A DNA stretch of 64,000 bases from Hyphodiscus hymeniophilus (lineage: Eukaryota; Ascomycota; Leotiomycetes; Helotiales; Hyphodiscaceae), in assembly GCA_016508695.1 (NCBI GenBank), contig VNKQ01000014.1, positions 1,240,001 through 1,304,000 of the forward strand, read 5' to 3'. Below are positions 22,807-33,808 of this stretch, in pieces; position 1 is the first letter of the stretch; every line of letters starts with the position of its first letter. The notes under the pieces were generated by a model. That model had not been told where the DNA came from and ran no database searches. It saw nothing but the letters and a program-made list of their open reading frames with translations. The translations under genes were made by a program, and so were the position numbers.

Positions 22807-24489
22807 ATGGCTGATGTCCTTGTTTTAAGAGGAGCCTCTGCCCTCCGTCGTATATCGTTTCACGACAATTCTCGAACTCCTCCGCATACAATCTTCGAAA
22901 TGTCGGAACCAATACCCATACCACTTTCGGGTTCAAAATCCGAAGGGAACTTAGATAGCCTCTCTCCAGACATGTCTCGAGTGCCGTCTTTAACCGGGTC
23001 TTCACCTCCTGAAGGCAGTAAGACACCTATCCTCACCGCATCATCGCCCGGCAGTCCTCGACTCTCGCGAAACCCCTCGTTCTCAGGAAGTAGCTCATAT
23101 CAAGAGGACTGGGAAGCATTTCCGCCTCTAGATAGAGTGACTGTCTTCGATTTGTTGGATAACTTTGCCCTGCCACAACAGTTGGAGAAATTGCAGAGAA
23201 ACATTCATGTTCAGGCAGAAAAGGTTCGGAGACAGCGAGATGCATTAAAGAACCGAAGTTCTGCTACGAAACAGCGTGTTGTGGAAGAATGGCGGAGACG
23301 AGTACCACCCGCCGACGAGCAACTCGACAGATATAGGAAGAGGATGCACAACAGTGTTGACAGACTAGGAAGACGTTGGAACGATACTAAGGCCGTCACC
23401 CTCAGGGAGAAAGTCTCGTTCATTTGCGGAGTTTTGAATGTCTTCATCAGTGGATACTTGATTGGAGGTTATCCGCAATATTTCCATTATTGGTATACGG
23501 CTCAGCTCCTCTACTTCATGCCTATTCGATTTTACACCTACCACAAGCGCGGATACCACTACTTCTTAGCCGATCTATGCTACTTCGTCAACTTTCTCTG
23601 TCTGCTGTCCATCTGGTGCTTCCCGAATTCAAAACGACTATTCATAAGCACCTACTGTCTGGCATTTGGAAACAATGCCATCGCCATAGCCATGTGGAGG
23701 AACTCGATGGTGTTCCACAGCTTCGACAAGGTCACCAGTCTATTCATCCACATCATGCCCTGCGTCACGCTCCATTGTCTGGTCCATCTCCTTGCGCCGG
23801 ACGTCCAAGAGGCGCGCTTCCCAGCAATTTGGACCATTAAGACTTCAGAGCCTGGATCAAAGACCCACTACTCCCTCCCAGCTATGACACTCTGGTCCAC
23901 CGTTCCATACGCAGTCTGGCAACTGTCCTATCACTTCTTCATCACCGTTCGTCGCCGCGAGAAGATAGCTGCCGGACGTCCCACCTCGTTTACCTGGCTC
24001 CGAAAGTCATACTCCAAAGCCTGGATCGGAAAGGTGGTGCTCGCACTCCCAAACACTCTCCAAGAGCCCGCGTTCATGTTGATCCAATACCTTTACGCAG
24101 TACTCACCATGTTGCCCTGCCCCCTTTGGTTCTGGTACCGCTATGCATCAGCAACCTTCTTGATGGCGGTGTTCTGCTGGTCTATATATAATGGAGCGAC
24201 ATTCTACATCGACGTGTTCGGCAAGCGGTTTCAGAATGAGTTGGAAGCTATGAGGCGAGAGGTCCAGAAATGGCAGAACAGTCCGGACATGACATCTCCT
24301 CTCATGACGCCTAGGACTGAAGCTAGTAGCGACCTCGTAGCAACGCTAGATGGAGACACTAGCCACTCAAGGAGTCGGAGCGTGGATAAGATCCCTCTGT
24401 TGAATGACCTGCCTGGAGGGGTAACGGGAATTGATGGCGGAGCGAAGGATGTTGCAAGAGAGCGGAAAATCGGTGAACTGCCAGCTTGA
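22807..24489 (+). CDS. GPC1: Glycerophosphocholine acyltransferase GPC1
   Basis: An intronless frame of up to 560 codons; a second ATG at 22900 (MSEPIPIPLSG) may be the true start. The first ~110 residues are serine/proline-rich. A basic helical stretch follows (QRNIHVQAEKVRRQRDALK...RRRWNDTKAVTLREKVSF), then about eight hydrophobic spans with SGYLIGGYPQYFHYWYT, FYTYHKRGYHYFLADLCYFVN, NSMVFHSFDKVTSLFIH and PALTLW-type motifs. These mark the DUF2838/GPC1 family. GPC1 transfers an acyl group from acyl-CoA to glycerophosphocholine, making lysophosphatidylcholine for phosphatidylcholine recycling in the endoplasmic reticulum. The tail is polar and serine-rich. Confidence 0.9.
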   Translation: MADVLVLRGASALRRISFHDNSRTPPHTIFEMSEPIPIPLSGSKSEGNLDSLSPDMSRVPSLTGSSPPEGSKTPILTASSPGSPRLSRNPSFSGSSSYQEDWEAFPPLDRVTVFDLLDNFALPQQLEKLQRNIHVQAEKVRRQRDALKNRSSATKQRVVEEWRRRVPPADEQLDRYRKRMHNSVDRLGRRWNDTKAVTLREKVSFICGVLNVFISGYLIGGYPQYFHYWYTAQLLYFMPIRFYTYHKRGYHYFLADLCYFVNFLCLLSIWCFPNSKRLFISTYCLAFGNNAIAIAMWRNSMVFHSFDKVTSLFIHIMPCVTLHCLVHLLAPDVQEARFPAIWTIKTSEPGSKTHYSLPAMTLWSTVPYAVWQLSYHFFITVRRREKIAAGRPTSFTWLRKSYSKAWIGKVVLALPNTLQEPAFMLIQYLYAVLTMLPCPLWFWYRYASATFLMAVFCWSIYNGATFYIDVFGKRFQNELEAMRREVQKWQNSPDMTSPLMTPRTEASSDLVATLDGDTSHSRSRSVDKIPLLNDLPGGVTGIDGGAKDVARERKIGELPA

Positions 24490-24744
24490 TCTCAGCATAT
24501 CATTGGGGGTGTAACAGATTGTATGGGTTCCGATGCGTCTGTAGAGCGGGAATGAGATACCAGGTGTCAGGCGTTTGCTCTGCTCAGTTAGGGCAGCTCA
24601 ATGAATTTCAATTCCCATTTTTTATTCGATCAAAGTGATTATCTCTTGATTCCAAAAGCTCTTCCAGCTGAGAAAGATCTAATTTGAGTGGTCACAAGCA
24701 CCCATCCCAGAACATCATCCCCATCACTGACACGATTCAAGAAA

Positions 24745-27464
24745 TCACCCATCGCCAGTCCCCCAAAGCCCAACAGTAACCGCACTATCACTCAGCACCT
24801 CAACCTCAACCTCCTCGCCCCCCACCCTTCCCATCCGCTCAACTACGATCCATAGCCCGCCCAACTGACCCATGCCTGGGCTAAAATCCACATCTGCGGT
24901 CCTAATCCCCATCGGAGCATCGCTGAAGTCGCCGTTGCTGGATACGTCTAGGATGGTCTTGTTCGGTCCTTGGCCTTGTTCTAAGGAGATGCGGAGGAGG
25001 GGCCGAGACCTCGCAACTCCATGCCTTTGCGAGGATGGCCAGGAGTGGTGAGATACTGGGCTGTGTCGAGCTACGATTCTCAGCCTCGTCAATCGATATA
25101 TCGTGAGTGGTGCCAGCATTCGATCTATACCATCTCGGAAAATGAGGGCTGCGAGACGTTGGTTGAGTCGTCCGGCTGCTTCGGCGGGGATGGGTGTCAC
25201 GGCACATGGGATCTTGGAGTAGACCCTCAGCGTGAAATTCCCCATTTGCCCTGCTTCGAATGTAGATACTACGATTGTGTATTTGCCCTTCATAACGTTA
25301 TGTAAAGAAGTAAGTGCGCATCCTCGTCGATAATCACCCGAGCCTCCGAGGATATCCTTTGAGGTGACATTGGATACGCGCTCCCCGTTCCCCCAGACGA
25401 TTTTCACATGCACGGCGAGTTCATCTTGGTCTGTTTCTAGAACTAGTGTGATGTCTGTGATGGAAGAGACTTCAATGCGGAATTGTGGGTTCAATGGGTA
25501 GGATGATGAACTTGCGTTGCCGCCAGCTGTAAGGGAATTCCAGGACCCGGTGTGTATTGTACGGTGCGGGAGCTCGTCCGTTGCTTGTATTACGGTCAGT
25601 GGTGAGCGAGAGAAACAGGAAAGTGTGAACGCGTATTTGGGTAGAGGTAGTCCGTGCTGTGCTACGACGATTGTGTAGGACGTCGAGGGGTCTACTTCGA
25701 GGGTTGCAAGTGTTTGAGGGGAGTCCACGAATGCTCCCCGATGGAGGGCATCATCGCTGAGGTAGACGCGACGACCTGATGCTTCGAATATGTAGAGACT
25801 AACGAAGCCCAATGCGGAGGAAGCAGATGATAGTGGGGCAGGCTTGCTTTTGATGATTGCCTGTTCGCCGGTTGCGAAATGCCTGCTTAGGAGAACCCAA
25901 ACAGTTCCCTTTGTGTTTGAGGAGAGGGCATATTGAGGGTTGTGAGCGAATGAGCCGGGTGTGTTGATTGGAGGGAGTGTCCAGGTGAAATGGTGATCTT
26001 GGCGATGGGTGAAAAGTCCTGGATTCCAATTCAGGTAAAGAGATTCGAAGTGTTGAATCACGTCTTCAAAGCTCATCCAAAATGTTCCAGCTGCTGGGGC
26101 AGTGGCTGGGAGGGCTTCGGCAAGATCTTGGGTCCAGGACTGAGTTGAGGACTCCAGGGAAGTGGTGTAAGATGAGCCCTTCCATACCATGCCATCACAC
26201 CACGGATTTTTGACCAGCAAGAGCCGTTGTGCGCCAAATTCTTTCATGTCCAGGACTGCATAATCATGCTCGCCTGCTAGCCCTAGTTCTTTTTCTTCTT
26301 TGTGACTTAGCTTTCCAGTTCCCAGCGTGACCATTACATCTCCAAAACCAAGGGACTTCAATACTCTACTCCAGAGTTGTTGAGGCTGGAGGTCATCACT
26401 ACAAACCAAATAAGCTCTCAATTGGAATACCAATGATGTGACTGCGTTTACCTCTGTAGAAAAACTTGCTCCGGTATCCAGCCACTTATCACCCAAAGAT
26501 CAGTTCCCGAGTTAGAACCTGGAAAATCATAGCCTCCTCGAACTTTCAAGTAAGCCTTCTCGAGCAACGCTGGCCATAGTAATTGAGGATTATTCCGATC
26601 AACCACATGAAGGCTACGTGAAGTACTGGAAGTTGGAAGCCGGTCATCAATGACAACTCTTCTAAAGCAACCATTGAAATGGAGACGAAATATATATTTT
26701 CCATTCTTAGACAGTCGAGGACGAAGGTTGGTTTTATCAAAAGGGTATATAACGGAAGCAAGAATCTTTCCATGACCTTTTGAGACTCGAGCTATACCCG
26801 CACATAGGCTGGCGACAACCGAACAATCCGTCGTGATATCCTGGACAAGATCGATCTCATGAACCGCAAGCATTGATAGTTCATCTTGATTGACGTTTGA
26901 ATTCAAAGGATCAGGTGGGCGGCGGAAGTTTTCTTGTGGTCTTCTCCATCCGGCAAAGATGTTTCGCTGAGCTTCTGAGAGCTCTAAGTCAGTGGCCTCT
27001 CTATCAATTTGTGAGTTTCTCAGTTCGAAAATAAGCACCTTTGCGCTTACGTGTACAGGTTTTCGTGGTTGAAAATGGCCTCGTCAGGATCGGAGTCCCA
27101 CGGCGGAAAGACAAAGCCGTGCAATCTTGAACCTTCCAGGAGAATGATCTTTTCGGCCGTTGTAGTCTCTCTTTCTGACGAGGGTGCTTTCAAAAGACTC
27201 GACTCTTTGGGACGCCATGTATCTGATCTCTTGATTTCTTCGGCCTTTGCAAGCAGATGTTTGCACTTCCTCCGAAGTCTCGTTCTTTCTTGCTCGCTGC
27301 TTGCGAGCTTGACAGCTTTCATGTAGAGCTCTGTAGCAAGAACAGCATTATGCAGAGCTTCTTCCTTCGTTGTTGATTTCTCAATGCTGGTTTCAGCAGC
27401 CTGTGTTGAGTGAGTGTTTGTATCCAATACGGGAAAAGGTTCTTACCAGAGCTTTAGTCCCCAT
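24745..27464 (-). CDS. palB: Calpain-like protease PalB/Rim13 (alkaline pH signalling)
   Basis: Exons 27464-27447 (MGTKAL), 27400-27051, 27000-26452 and 26398-24745 give 856 residues. The first exon is only 18 bases and is supported by clean splice sites (CTG|GTAAGA, ACACAG|GCT). An N-terminal MIT-type helical region is followed by the papain-like core: Cys in TTDCSVVASL (about residue 181), His in GEHDYAVLD (about 348), Asn in VKNPWCDGMVW. Two C-terminal beta-rich calpain-D-like regions follow. PalB acts with the ESCRT-linked Pal/Rim complex and cleaves the pH regulator PacC/Rim101. All three catalytic residues are present, so the enzyme looks active. Confidence 0.94.
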
Positions 27465-27944
27465 GCTCAAAAAGAGTTGCTGTTGTAGGGAAGAAGCGAA
27501 ATGCTCTTATAGGACAACATGAAAAGACATTGATAGACAATCCAATATCACAAGGCTGAAACCCAGACATAGCGAGGCAAGGCGAGGAGGTTGACAAGGC
27601 TCTGAAATGTGGTTAGACCCGATCCGGCTGCCGCTCCGGCGTCCATTTTCCTTGTTGGCCGAGGCTCTCTCGGTTCTTCACGAAATGCGGTCCGGATAGA
27701 GCAACACATGGGAAGCATGCTGGACTGACCACAAGGATATATTTCCTCCTCCCTGGAACATCCGACACTCTGAAATATATTTTATGTACTGGCCGTTCTT
27801 GAACCGTTCAAAACATCCAACTTCCATGTCATAATTATTCTTCGGCCCTCAGCCCCTCTATCAACCTTAGCCTCGGCTGCCGCGACTCAGGTTATATAGG
27901 CTTGCGATCACGATCCTGGAACGGAATCTTACAACACATTCGAC
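27465..27944. promoter_or_regulatory. Divergent promoter region, palB / peroxisomal carrier
   Basis: A 480-base gap between outward-reading genes. No motif-bearing frame was seen. Confidence 0.5.
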
Positions 27945-29161
27945 ATGGCTGTACAATCGAAAGAGGCGTCTATTCCACCCTGGGGTTTGGCAGTTGCAGG
28001 AGCAACAGGAGCGGTGATTGCGAATGCACTTGTGTATCCTCTCGACATGTGAGTGCTCATCCTATGACCAAGGACGGGTCGAAATCGCTGGCGGATGTCA
28101 GATTTCAACATCTTGCTCCTTGTATCTGGCAGATCTATGCTGATATGCGCTTCTATTCAGTGTTAAAACCCGTCTTCAAGTCCAAGAAAAACGCAAGCCG
28201 ACTGACCTAATACCCACCGGAGAAGATGCAACCCATTACGATTCGACGTGGGACGCAATCTCGAAGATCGCGAAGGCTGATGGAATCCTTGGCCTATACT
28301 CTGGCATGAATGGGGCGTTAATTGGTGTTGCCTCTACAAACTTCGCATACTTCTACTGGTACTCTATTGTCCGGACCCTATACATCTCATCCAAGAAGTC
28401 TCCAACCCCTCCCGGTACACTCGTCGAGTTGTCTCTAGGAGCAGTTGCTGGAGCAGTTGCCCAAGTTTTCACGATTCCCGTGGCTGTGGTTACGACGAGA
28501 CAACAAACACAAGGAAAGGGAGAAAAGAAGGGCATGTTAGATACCGCGAGGGAGGTGATCGACAGCGAAGATGGGTATAGTGGACTTTGGAGAGGTCTTA
28601 AGGCTAGTTTGGTGTTGGTTGTCAACCCAGCAATTACCTATGGTGCATACCAAAGACTCCGGGAGATCATATACCCTGGCAAGGCAAATCTCAGGCCCAT
28701 GGAAGCTTTCCGTACGTATCTGTTCACAGACGATGAATGTTACTAATTCTCCTAGTACTCGGAGCATTGTCGAAATCCCTGGCTACAATTGCAACTCAAC
28801 CATTGATTGTTGCCAAAGTCGGTCTTCAGTCGAAGCCACCACCATCCCGTCAAGGGAAGCCCTTCAAGAGCTTCGTCGAGGTGATGAAGTTCATCATTGA
28901 AAACGAGGGGTTACTTGGCCTGTTCAAGGGAATCGGCCCTCAAATATCGAAAGGGCTACTTGTTCAAGGCCTCTTGATGATGACAAAAGAGAGGTGAGCT
29001 CAAAAGATGGCATTTTGTGTAGATGCTAATTTTGTAGGATGGAACTTATGTTCATCGTCCTCTTCCGTTATATGAAGAAGATCAGGGAAGAACAGCTCAA
29101 AAAGGCTGCAGACCTTGCTGCGGAGAAGCTGGGCAAGGCTTTGCCTATTGTCACAAGGTAG
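27945..29161 (+). CDS. ANT1: Peroxisomal adenine nucleotide carrier (ANT1/PMP47-like)
   Basis: Exons 27945-28048, 28161-28711, 28756-28993 and 29038-29161 give 338 residues. Three mitochondrial-carrier repeats are visible: YPLDIVKTRLQ after the first span, a modified PVAVVTTRQQTQ in the second, and QPLIVAKVGLQSK in the third, with DGILGLYSG and GLLGLFKG helices. The second-repeat PVAVVTTRQQ and the third-repeat form fit the peroxisomal ATP/AMP exchangers (yeast Ant1, human PMP34), which supply ATP for fatty-acid activation inside peroxisomes. Two introns are 44 nt, the shortest in the window. A 30-T run starts 15 bases after the stop. Confidence 0.87.
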
Positions 29162-29173
29162 ACTTAGTCGTTT

Positions 29174-29175
<2 letters not shown>

Positions 29176-29205
<30 letters not shown>
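29176..29205 (+). repeat. Homopolymer of 30 T
   Basis: An uninterrupted T run counted directly, just 3' of the carrier gene. It could be a retroposed poly(A) tract read on the other strand or simple slippage. Its exact length is likely unreliable in any assembly. Confidence 0.95.
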
Positions 29206-29206
<1 letters not shown>

Positions 29207-29867
29207 AATAGATCGGCTTTTGGGGTGGCATTGTTGTAGAATGGCGTTGATGTAAATACTTATGCAAGCGAGCATATACGATAGGCGATGCAAAGGAATT
29301 AAAGTATGTTTTTTCTTTATTCATGGTAAGGGTATTACCAATTGTGATTATTGGTTTATAAGAACATAAACGCATGATGCTTTGGACGATAATAGGCCAG
29401 GAAAACTTATGTGGATTTGAAGTTCTCGAGATTAAGGAGCTTCGGCGGCGTAAGATAGTATCCAAAAGGTTCATCTAGGTGGCGTGATTTGGACCTTGTA
29501 AAGCAATTACTACAGCATTTCTCCCTATATGAATCACATTCTCTGCCTTTAACCCCTCCTGCGTTGGACGGGATAGTAAGTAGCACACCAACAAATAGCT
29601 TTCGACTAAGGCTTGTTAAAAAACCGATTATTCAGCTTTTGAAATAAGTTACAATTCAGAAATACTTATATACGCTATAAACTAATTAGTCAAGCTGTTC
29701 TATAATTACAACCATTCGCTGGTACATCAGGTATACTTTCCTATGTGTTTTGCTTTTTCGGTTTGCCACTCATTAACCAGACCGGGAACAGACATAGACG
29801 ATAAATGGCGCTGAGAAACAAAAAAAATAGCAAATGTAATGCAGTTCAAAAAAAACTTCGCAAGGAC

Positions 29868-29872
29868 AAAAA
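29868..29872 (-). terminator. RNA polymerase III T5 terminator of the tRNA
   Basis: TTTTT on the minus strand begins five bases beyond the tRNA 3' end, as expected for Pol III termination. Confidence 0.75.
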
Positions 29873-29876
29873 TTTA

Positions 29877-30018
29877 TTCCGAATAGGGGAATCGAACCTG
29901 GAAGGATATATTAGATTCAGAGGACATGTATATCATCAAACTAGAGAACATACCCCTCGCTCCTGCGAAATCTGAACGATGTTGAGAGGCAGAAATGTTA
30001 CCGATACACCAATTCGGA
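29877..30018 (-). tRNA. tRNA-Glu (anticodon CTC) with two apparent introns
   Basis: Reading leftward from 30018, the acceptor TCCGAAT pairs 7/7 with ATTCGGA near 29878-29884. The D arm is GTGT/ACAT with GG in the loop. The anticodon loop CTCTCA carries CTC (29986-29984), and anticodon stem TCTGC pairs with GCAGG (one G-T). T stem AGGGG pairs 5/5 with CCCCT around TTCGATT. A 15-nt insertion at 29982-29968 sits after position 37, the normal tRNA intron site. A second, 56-nt insertion at 29953-29898 splits the T arm; it begins GTATGT, holds TCTAATA, and ends CCTTCCAG like an mRNA intron. Without both, a 71-nt cloverleaf remains. Box B GGTTCGATTCC is intact across the 3' junction and a TTTTT terminator follows. 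Confidence 0.82.
29898..29953 (-). other. Spliceosome-like intron inside the tRNA T-arm
   Basis: A 56-nt insert with GTATGT at its 5' end, TCTAATA about 15 nt before its 3' end, and a pyrimidine-rich CCTTCCAG end. Its length is typical of the protein-gene introns in this window (44-62 nt). It also holds a GATATA/TATATC stem. Confidence 0.65.
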
Positions 30019-30327
30019 ATGTGAGCTTGCTTGAAGAAACAACATGTTATACCGTTATATGAATGAAATTTTTGGGCGGGAGGCAAGCCCGACGTTAAGC
30101 GAGAAAAGTGGGAGCTGGAGGTGGTGAGGCGCACGGCTATCTTTCTAGTTCCCTCTGCTACATTTGACGCGAAGACAGGGTAAATGATTGCTCCGTCAAG
30201 TAAACCAACTGATTTGAAAAGCTGTAAAGGTGGATGAGATCACTTGAGCAGATCATCGCTGAGATGGGAAGTATATAAAATTTTTAACACAACAACTCTG
30301 TTCCATAGTGGCTCCGTGCCAAATGGT
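30019..30327. other. Intergenic between the tRNA and the DUF7704 gene
   Basis: About 0.3 kb, AT-rich towards 30280, with no supported feature. Confidence 0.5.
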
Positions 30328-30822
30328 TCATTTGGATTTCCTTGAAGCAGCTTTTCTCGCAGCCGCTTGCCCACTCTTCGTATTCAAACCTACCCCAGCC
30401 AAGAATGCGATCCTCATCGTAGCCCCAGCATACACAAAGCCGATATTCCCCCAATCCATGGCGTTCCAGTTCCAGAACTTCCAGTATATCTGTGGTCCCA
30501 GAGGGCTCACACTGTATAGATGTCCGAAATCCGCCAGAAGAAGTCCTACCAGTACTGTCCTCCAAACTCGCATATCTGAAGTAGAGCGTAGAACGAGAGC
30601 TTCGTTGATAGCGAACAAGAAATAGAGATTGGCCAATTGGGTGAGAGCGATATTGGTGGATAAAGGGATGGTAGAGACGTATGACGGAGAGGAAGATAAA
30701 TGTGTCATCTGTAGGTAGTGTAGAGGTTTGAAGTATGCGAAGAAGGCTCCGACAAGTGCAGAGACCGGTTCGATGAAGAGGAAGAAAGTGGTATAAGCTG
30801 CCGGCAGCTTGAATGGTGGCAT
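30328..30822 (-). CDS. Small multi-span membrane protein (DUF7704-like)
   Basis: A 164-residue protein starting MPPFKLPAAYTTFFLFIEP at 30822. The frame extends upstream to 30915, but that extension is cysteine/arginine-rich and unlike the family. Four hydrophobic segments are seen (about residues 8-28, 55-75, 85-105 and 125-145), with VLVGLLLADFGHLYSV and WNWNAMDWGNIGFVYAGATMRIAFL between or within them, and a basic AARKAASRKSK tail. This matches fungal proteins carrying DUF7704, which have no known function. Family assignment is from memory of the motifs. Confidence 0.7.
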   Translation of the reverse strand: MPPFKLPAAYTTFFLFIEPVSALVGAFFAYFKPLHYLQMTHLSSSPSYVSTIPLSTNIALTQLANLYFLFAINEALVLRSTSDMRVWRTVLVGLLLADFGHLYSVSPLGPQIYWKFWNWNAMDWGNIGFVYAGATMRIAFLAGVGLNTKSGQAAARKAASRKSK

Positions 30823-31763
30823 GATGTAGATTCCAAGAGGATATCTCTGGGGACAGATCCGTGGTAGTCTTGTCTGACAGGTTCTTCGATAACAGGCTTC
30901 GAACTCGTAACCCAACGTCGAATTTTTCTCCTCCGATGAAATACGAGATTGTGCGATTCTTAAACGGTTGGATGTACTTGTTGAGTGGAATTCTGTGTCT
31001 GTGATTGGTACTTAATCATCAGCCCTTTGATCTCACAGGTTTAAGAGCTGATGTTGTAAATGAGGCTATTCTATTAGTACGCCACAACGTCAGATGAAGC
31101 TTCAAGAATCTCAAACTCGGGCATCAAAGAGCATTTATTCGATACCTGAAGGGCTCTGAAGGGACATAAAAACAGATCGAAAGAATATTTCGGACTGGAC
31201 TCATAGTCAATCCCTAAGAGTAGTGAATAAGAATTTAATCGTATACCGCTGATGTCGGAGCTTCTAGTCTCATCCTCTGGCATATTCGTATCCATCCTAC
31301 GAATGTATTTCACATGATGATGTTCATCAGCCTTGCCGATACAGGCATTCTGCGCCCCTGGCGTGTGATAAAGTGTGTTAATTTGCCTCCTTGCACGGTT
31401 GGTTTCGGGTCGTAAACAAAGCCAATCCCGGCATGTTTTCTCTCATGAGACTTCCGATCAACAACCACCTCCGCAACTCCTTCTCCGCCAGTGCACACTC
31501 CTTCTTCCCTCCTCACACTCTTTTATGCTTTCCTCATGACTGAATTTGTCGTTATTTCTCGCATTCACGAAGTCACGAAACCTCTCACGAATCAGCCACA
31601 CTCGTCAATCCCTTGGGACACAATCTAGTCTCCTTAACCTCTTCACCGCTGACCTGGACAAATCGGTGTCCCTGAACAAGTCGCGAGACAATCTGCCGGC
31701 AGTGTACTGCCAATCGTCGAAGCCGTGGTTGCATCTGCTATTGCGGCAACCTCAAAACGCAAA
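30823..31763. promoter_or_regulatory. Divergent promoter region, DUF7704 / F-box-WD40
   Basis: 0.94 kb between outward-reading genes, with no supported frame. The sequence just before 31764 stays open without an ATG and is probably the leader of the F-box gene. Confidence 0.45.
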
Positions 31764-33808
31764 ATGACTCGAGTTTTTCGCCTGGAGGAATGGACGCGAT
31801 CCTCGGAAGTTTCGCATTCTTCCTCCAATGAATACGATATGCCTTCCCAAGACAACGATGAGTACGAAGCCAGAGATTCTACATCGTTGTTCCCGTTCAG
31901 AAAGCGACTGCGATCGTTACCCCTTGGGAATGACTCGGACATCTCTAGCCGCTTTCGCAAGATGAGTATGAGCGATAATAAGGAGTATGTACACGAAGAG
32001 AAACGAGAAGGGGGTCTAGTAGGATTACTCAGAAGAGCCTCTGTGTCATTGAAATACAGAACACATCGTCGACATTCACACGCAACGGAAGAGCGACCAG
32101 CAACTGCCTCAACGTGGCGCAAATTGAGGCAGGCTACAAGCTTCAATAGACTCTCAAGATTTGGAGTGCCTGACGCCGATGGGTCGTTTGATTATTCCGA
32201 AGCTCTATCATCTCCTATACCTGGCATTGGGGCTGCTCCTCCTATTATACCGCGTGGGAATGGCGGAGACGCTGCGAGGAGGACGGCTGCGGCACAAAAC
32301 GAATATTTCGAAAGACATCGCCAACTACTTGTTCCGGAGGATCACTTGGGGGATCGAGAAAGCGGCATAGGAATACCTGTCACGATGAGCGAACCAATGT
32401 CGTACGCGGACGCGTTAAGGGGAGTCGTCGTTGGGGTGGATTTCATACAGAAACTACCCGTTGAGTTGTCGATTCAGATTCTCGCTCACTTAGATCATAA
32501 GGACCTTTCAAACACGTCGAGAGCCTCCAAAGACTGGTGTCACGTCTCTCGTTCTCCGCACGTCTGGCGTGAAGCATTCTTACGAGAGAAATCAAAGACT
32601 TATGCAACAAGTAGGCCTGTTTCGCCTGGCACAGGTCTTGGACTTCCACCTGTCAAACCAGATCATAGGTGGAAAGACTTGTATCGAATTCGGCAGCAGT
32701 TAGAGCATAATTGGAGAGATGGAAAGGCAGAAGCTGTATATCTGAATGGCCATTTGGACAGTATTTACTGTGTCCAGTTTGATGAGTAGGCTGTGAACTC
32801 AAAACCAAAAGTCGCACTTACTAACAATCACTCAGGAATAAGATCATTACTGGCTCGCGTGACAAGACGATCCGAGTTTGGGATATGAGAACATATACCT
32901 GCATTTTAATTATCGGCCCTTCTTGGGTAGTCGAAAATCCTTCAATAATGGCTGGGGATGATGGGAGACCTCAACATTATGCAATAATGCCCGACCAAAG
33001 TAGAAGATCCGAAGCCGTGCCTAAATGTGTCTCTTTTGATATGCACCACGATCAATCAATCCTCTGTCTACAATATGACAAAGACATCTTGGTTACTGGA
33101 TCATCCGATGGAACATGTATCGTTTACGATATCCACAACGGCTACAAACCAATAATGAGACTGGCAAAGCACACAGCAGCCGTACTCGATCTCGCATTTG
33201 ACCACCGCTATATTGTTACCTGCTCCAAAGACGTGAGCATCTGCGTCTGGGACCGCCAAACAGGGGTAATGTTGAAGCAGCTCCGAGGCCATTCTGGTCC
33301 TGTCAATGCCGTTCAGATGCGCGGAAACACAATCGTCAGCTGCAGTGGTGACTTTCGAGTCAAGCTCTGGAACATCGACACGGGCAAGAACTTCCGCGAG
33401 TTCCTAGGCCACACTAAAGGTCTAGCATGCAGCCAGTTCTCCGATGACTCGAGATACATCGCTTCAGCTGGCAATGACAAGGTCATTCGCATTTGGGACG
33501 CAAACACTGGCGAGTGTTTGCAGAAGATTGCTGCTCACGATGGTCTCGTTCGCTCTCTTCACATCGACTCTGTGAGTGGAAGACTGGTGTCGGGAAGCTA
33601 TGATCAGGACATTAAAGTTTTTGATATGGAGACTGGACGTCTATTACTTGACTTTCCGAAGTGGCATCAGAGCTGGGTTCTAGGTGCGAAATCAGATTAC
33701 CGGCGCATAATTAGTACGGGTCAAGACCCGAAGATTCTAATCATGGATTTCGGTATGAAAATCGAAGGAATTGAAAAGCTGGAGGGCGGCACGCAGAGTG
33801 TATCATAA
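31764..33808 (+). CDS. F-box and WD40-repeat protein (SCF substrate adaptor)
   Basis: Two exons, 31764-32785 and 32836-33808, give 664 residues; the intron has an ACTAAC branch site. The start is the first real ATG (MTRVFRLEEW); the frame upstream is open only from a GTG. A serine-rich, basic N-terminal third is followed by the F-box (IQKLPVELSIQILAHLDHKDLSNTSRASKDW) and then seven WD40 blades. Examples are KIITGSRDKTIRVWD, ILVTGSSDGTCIVYD, YIVTCSKDVSICVWD, RYIASAGNDKVIRIWD and RLVSGSYDQDIKVFD. This is the Cdc4/Met30/Fbxw architecture that selects substrates for SCF ubiquitin ligases. Which member it corresponds to, and its substrate, cannot be told. Confidence 0.87.

Larger units (their letters stand above)
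29162..29876. other. AT-rich intergenic stretch
   Basis: Holds the carrier gene's 3' end, the poly-T run, and AT-rich sequence up to the tRNA terminator. A frame that crosses the poly-T run is an artefact of low complexity. Confidence 0.5.

Noticed and set aside
29151..29474. Lysine-rich leftward frames across the poly-T run
   Set aside because: Open only because of the T30 homopolymer.
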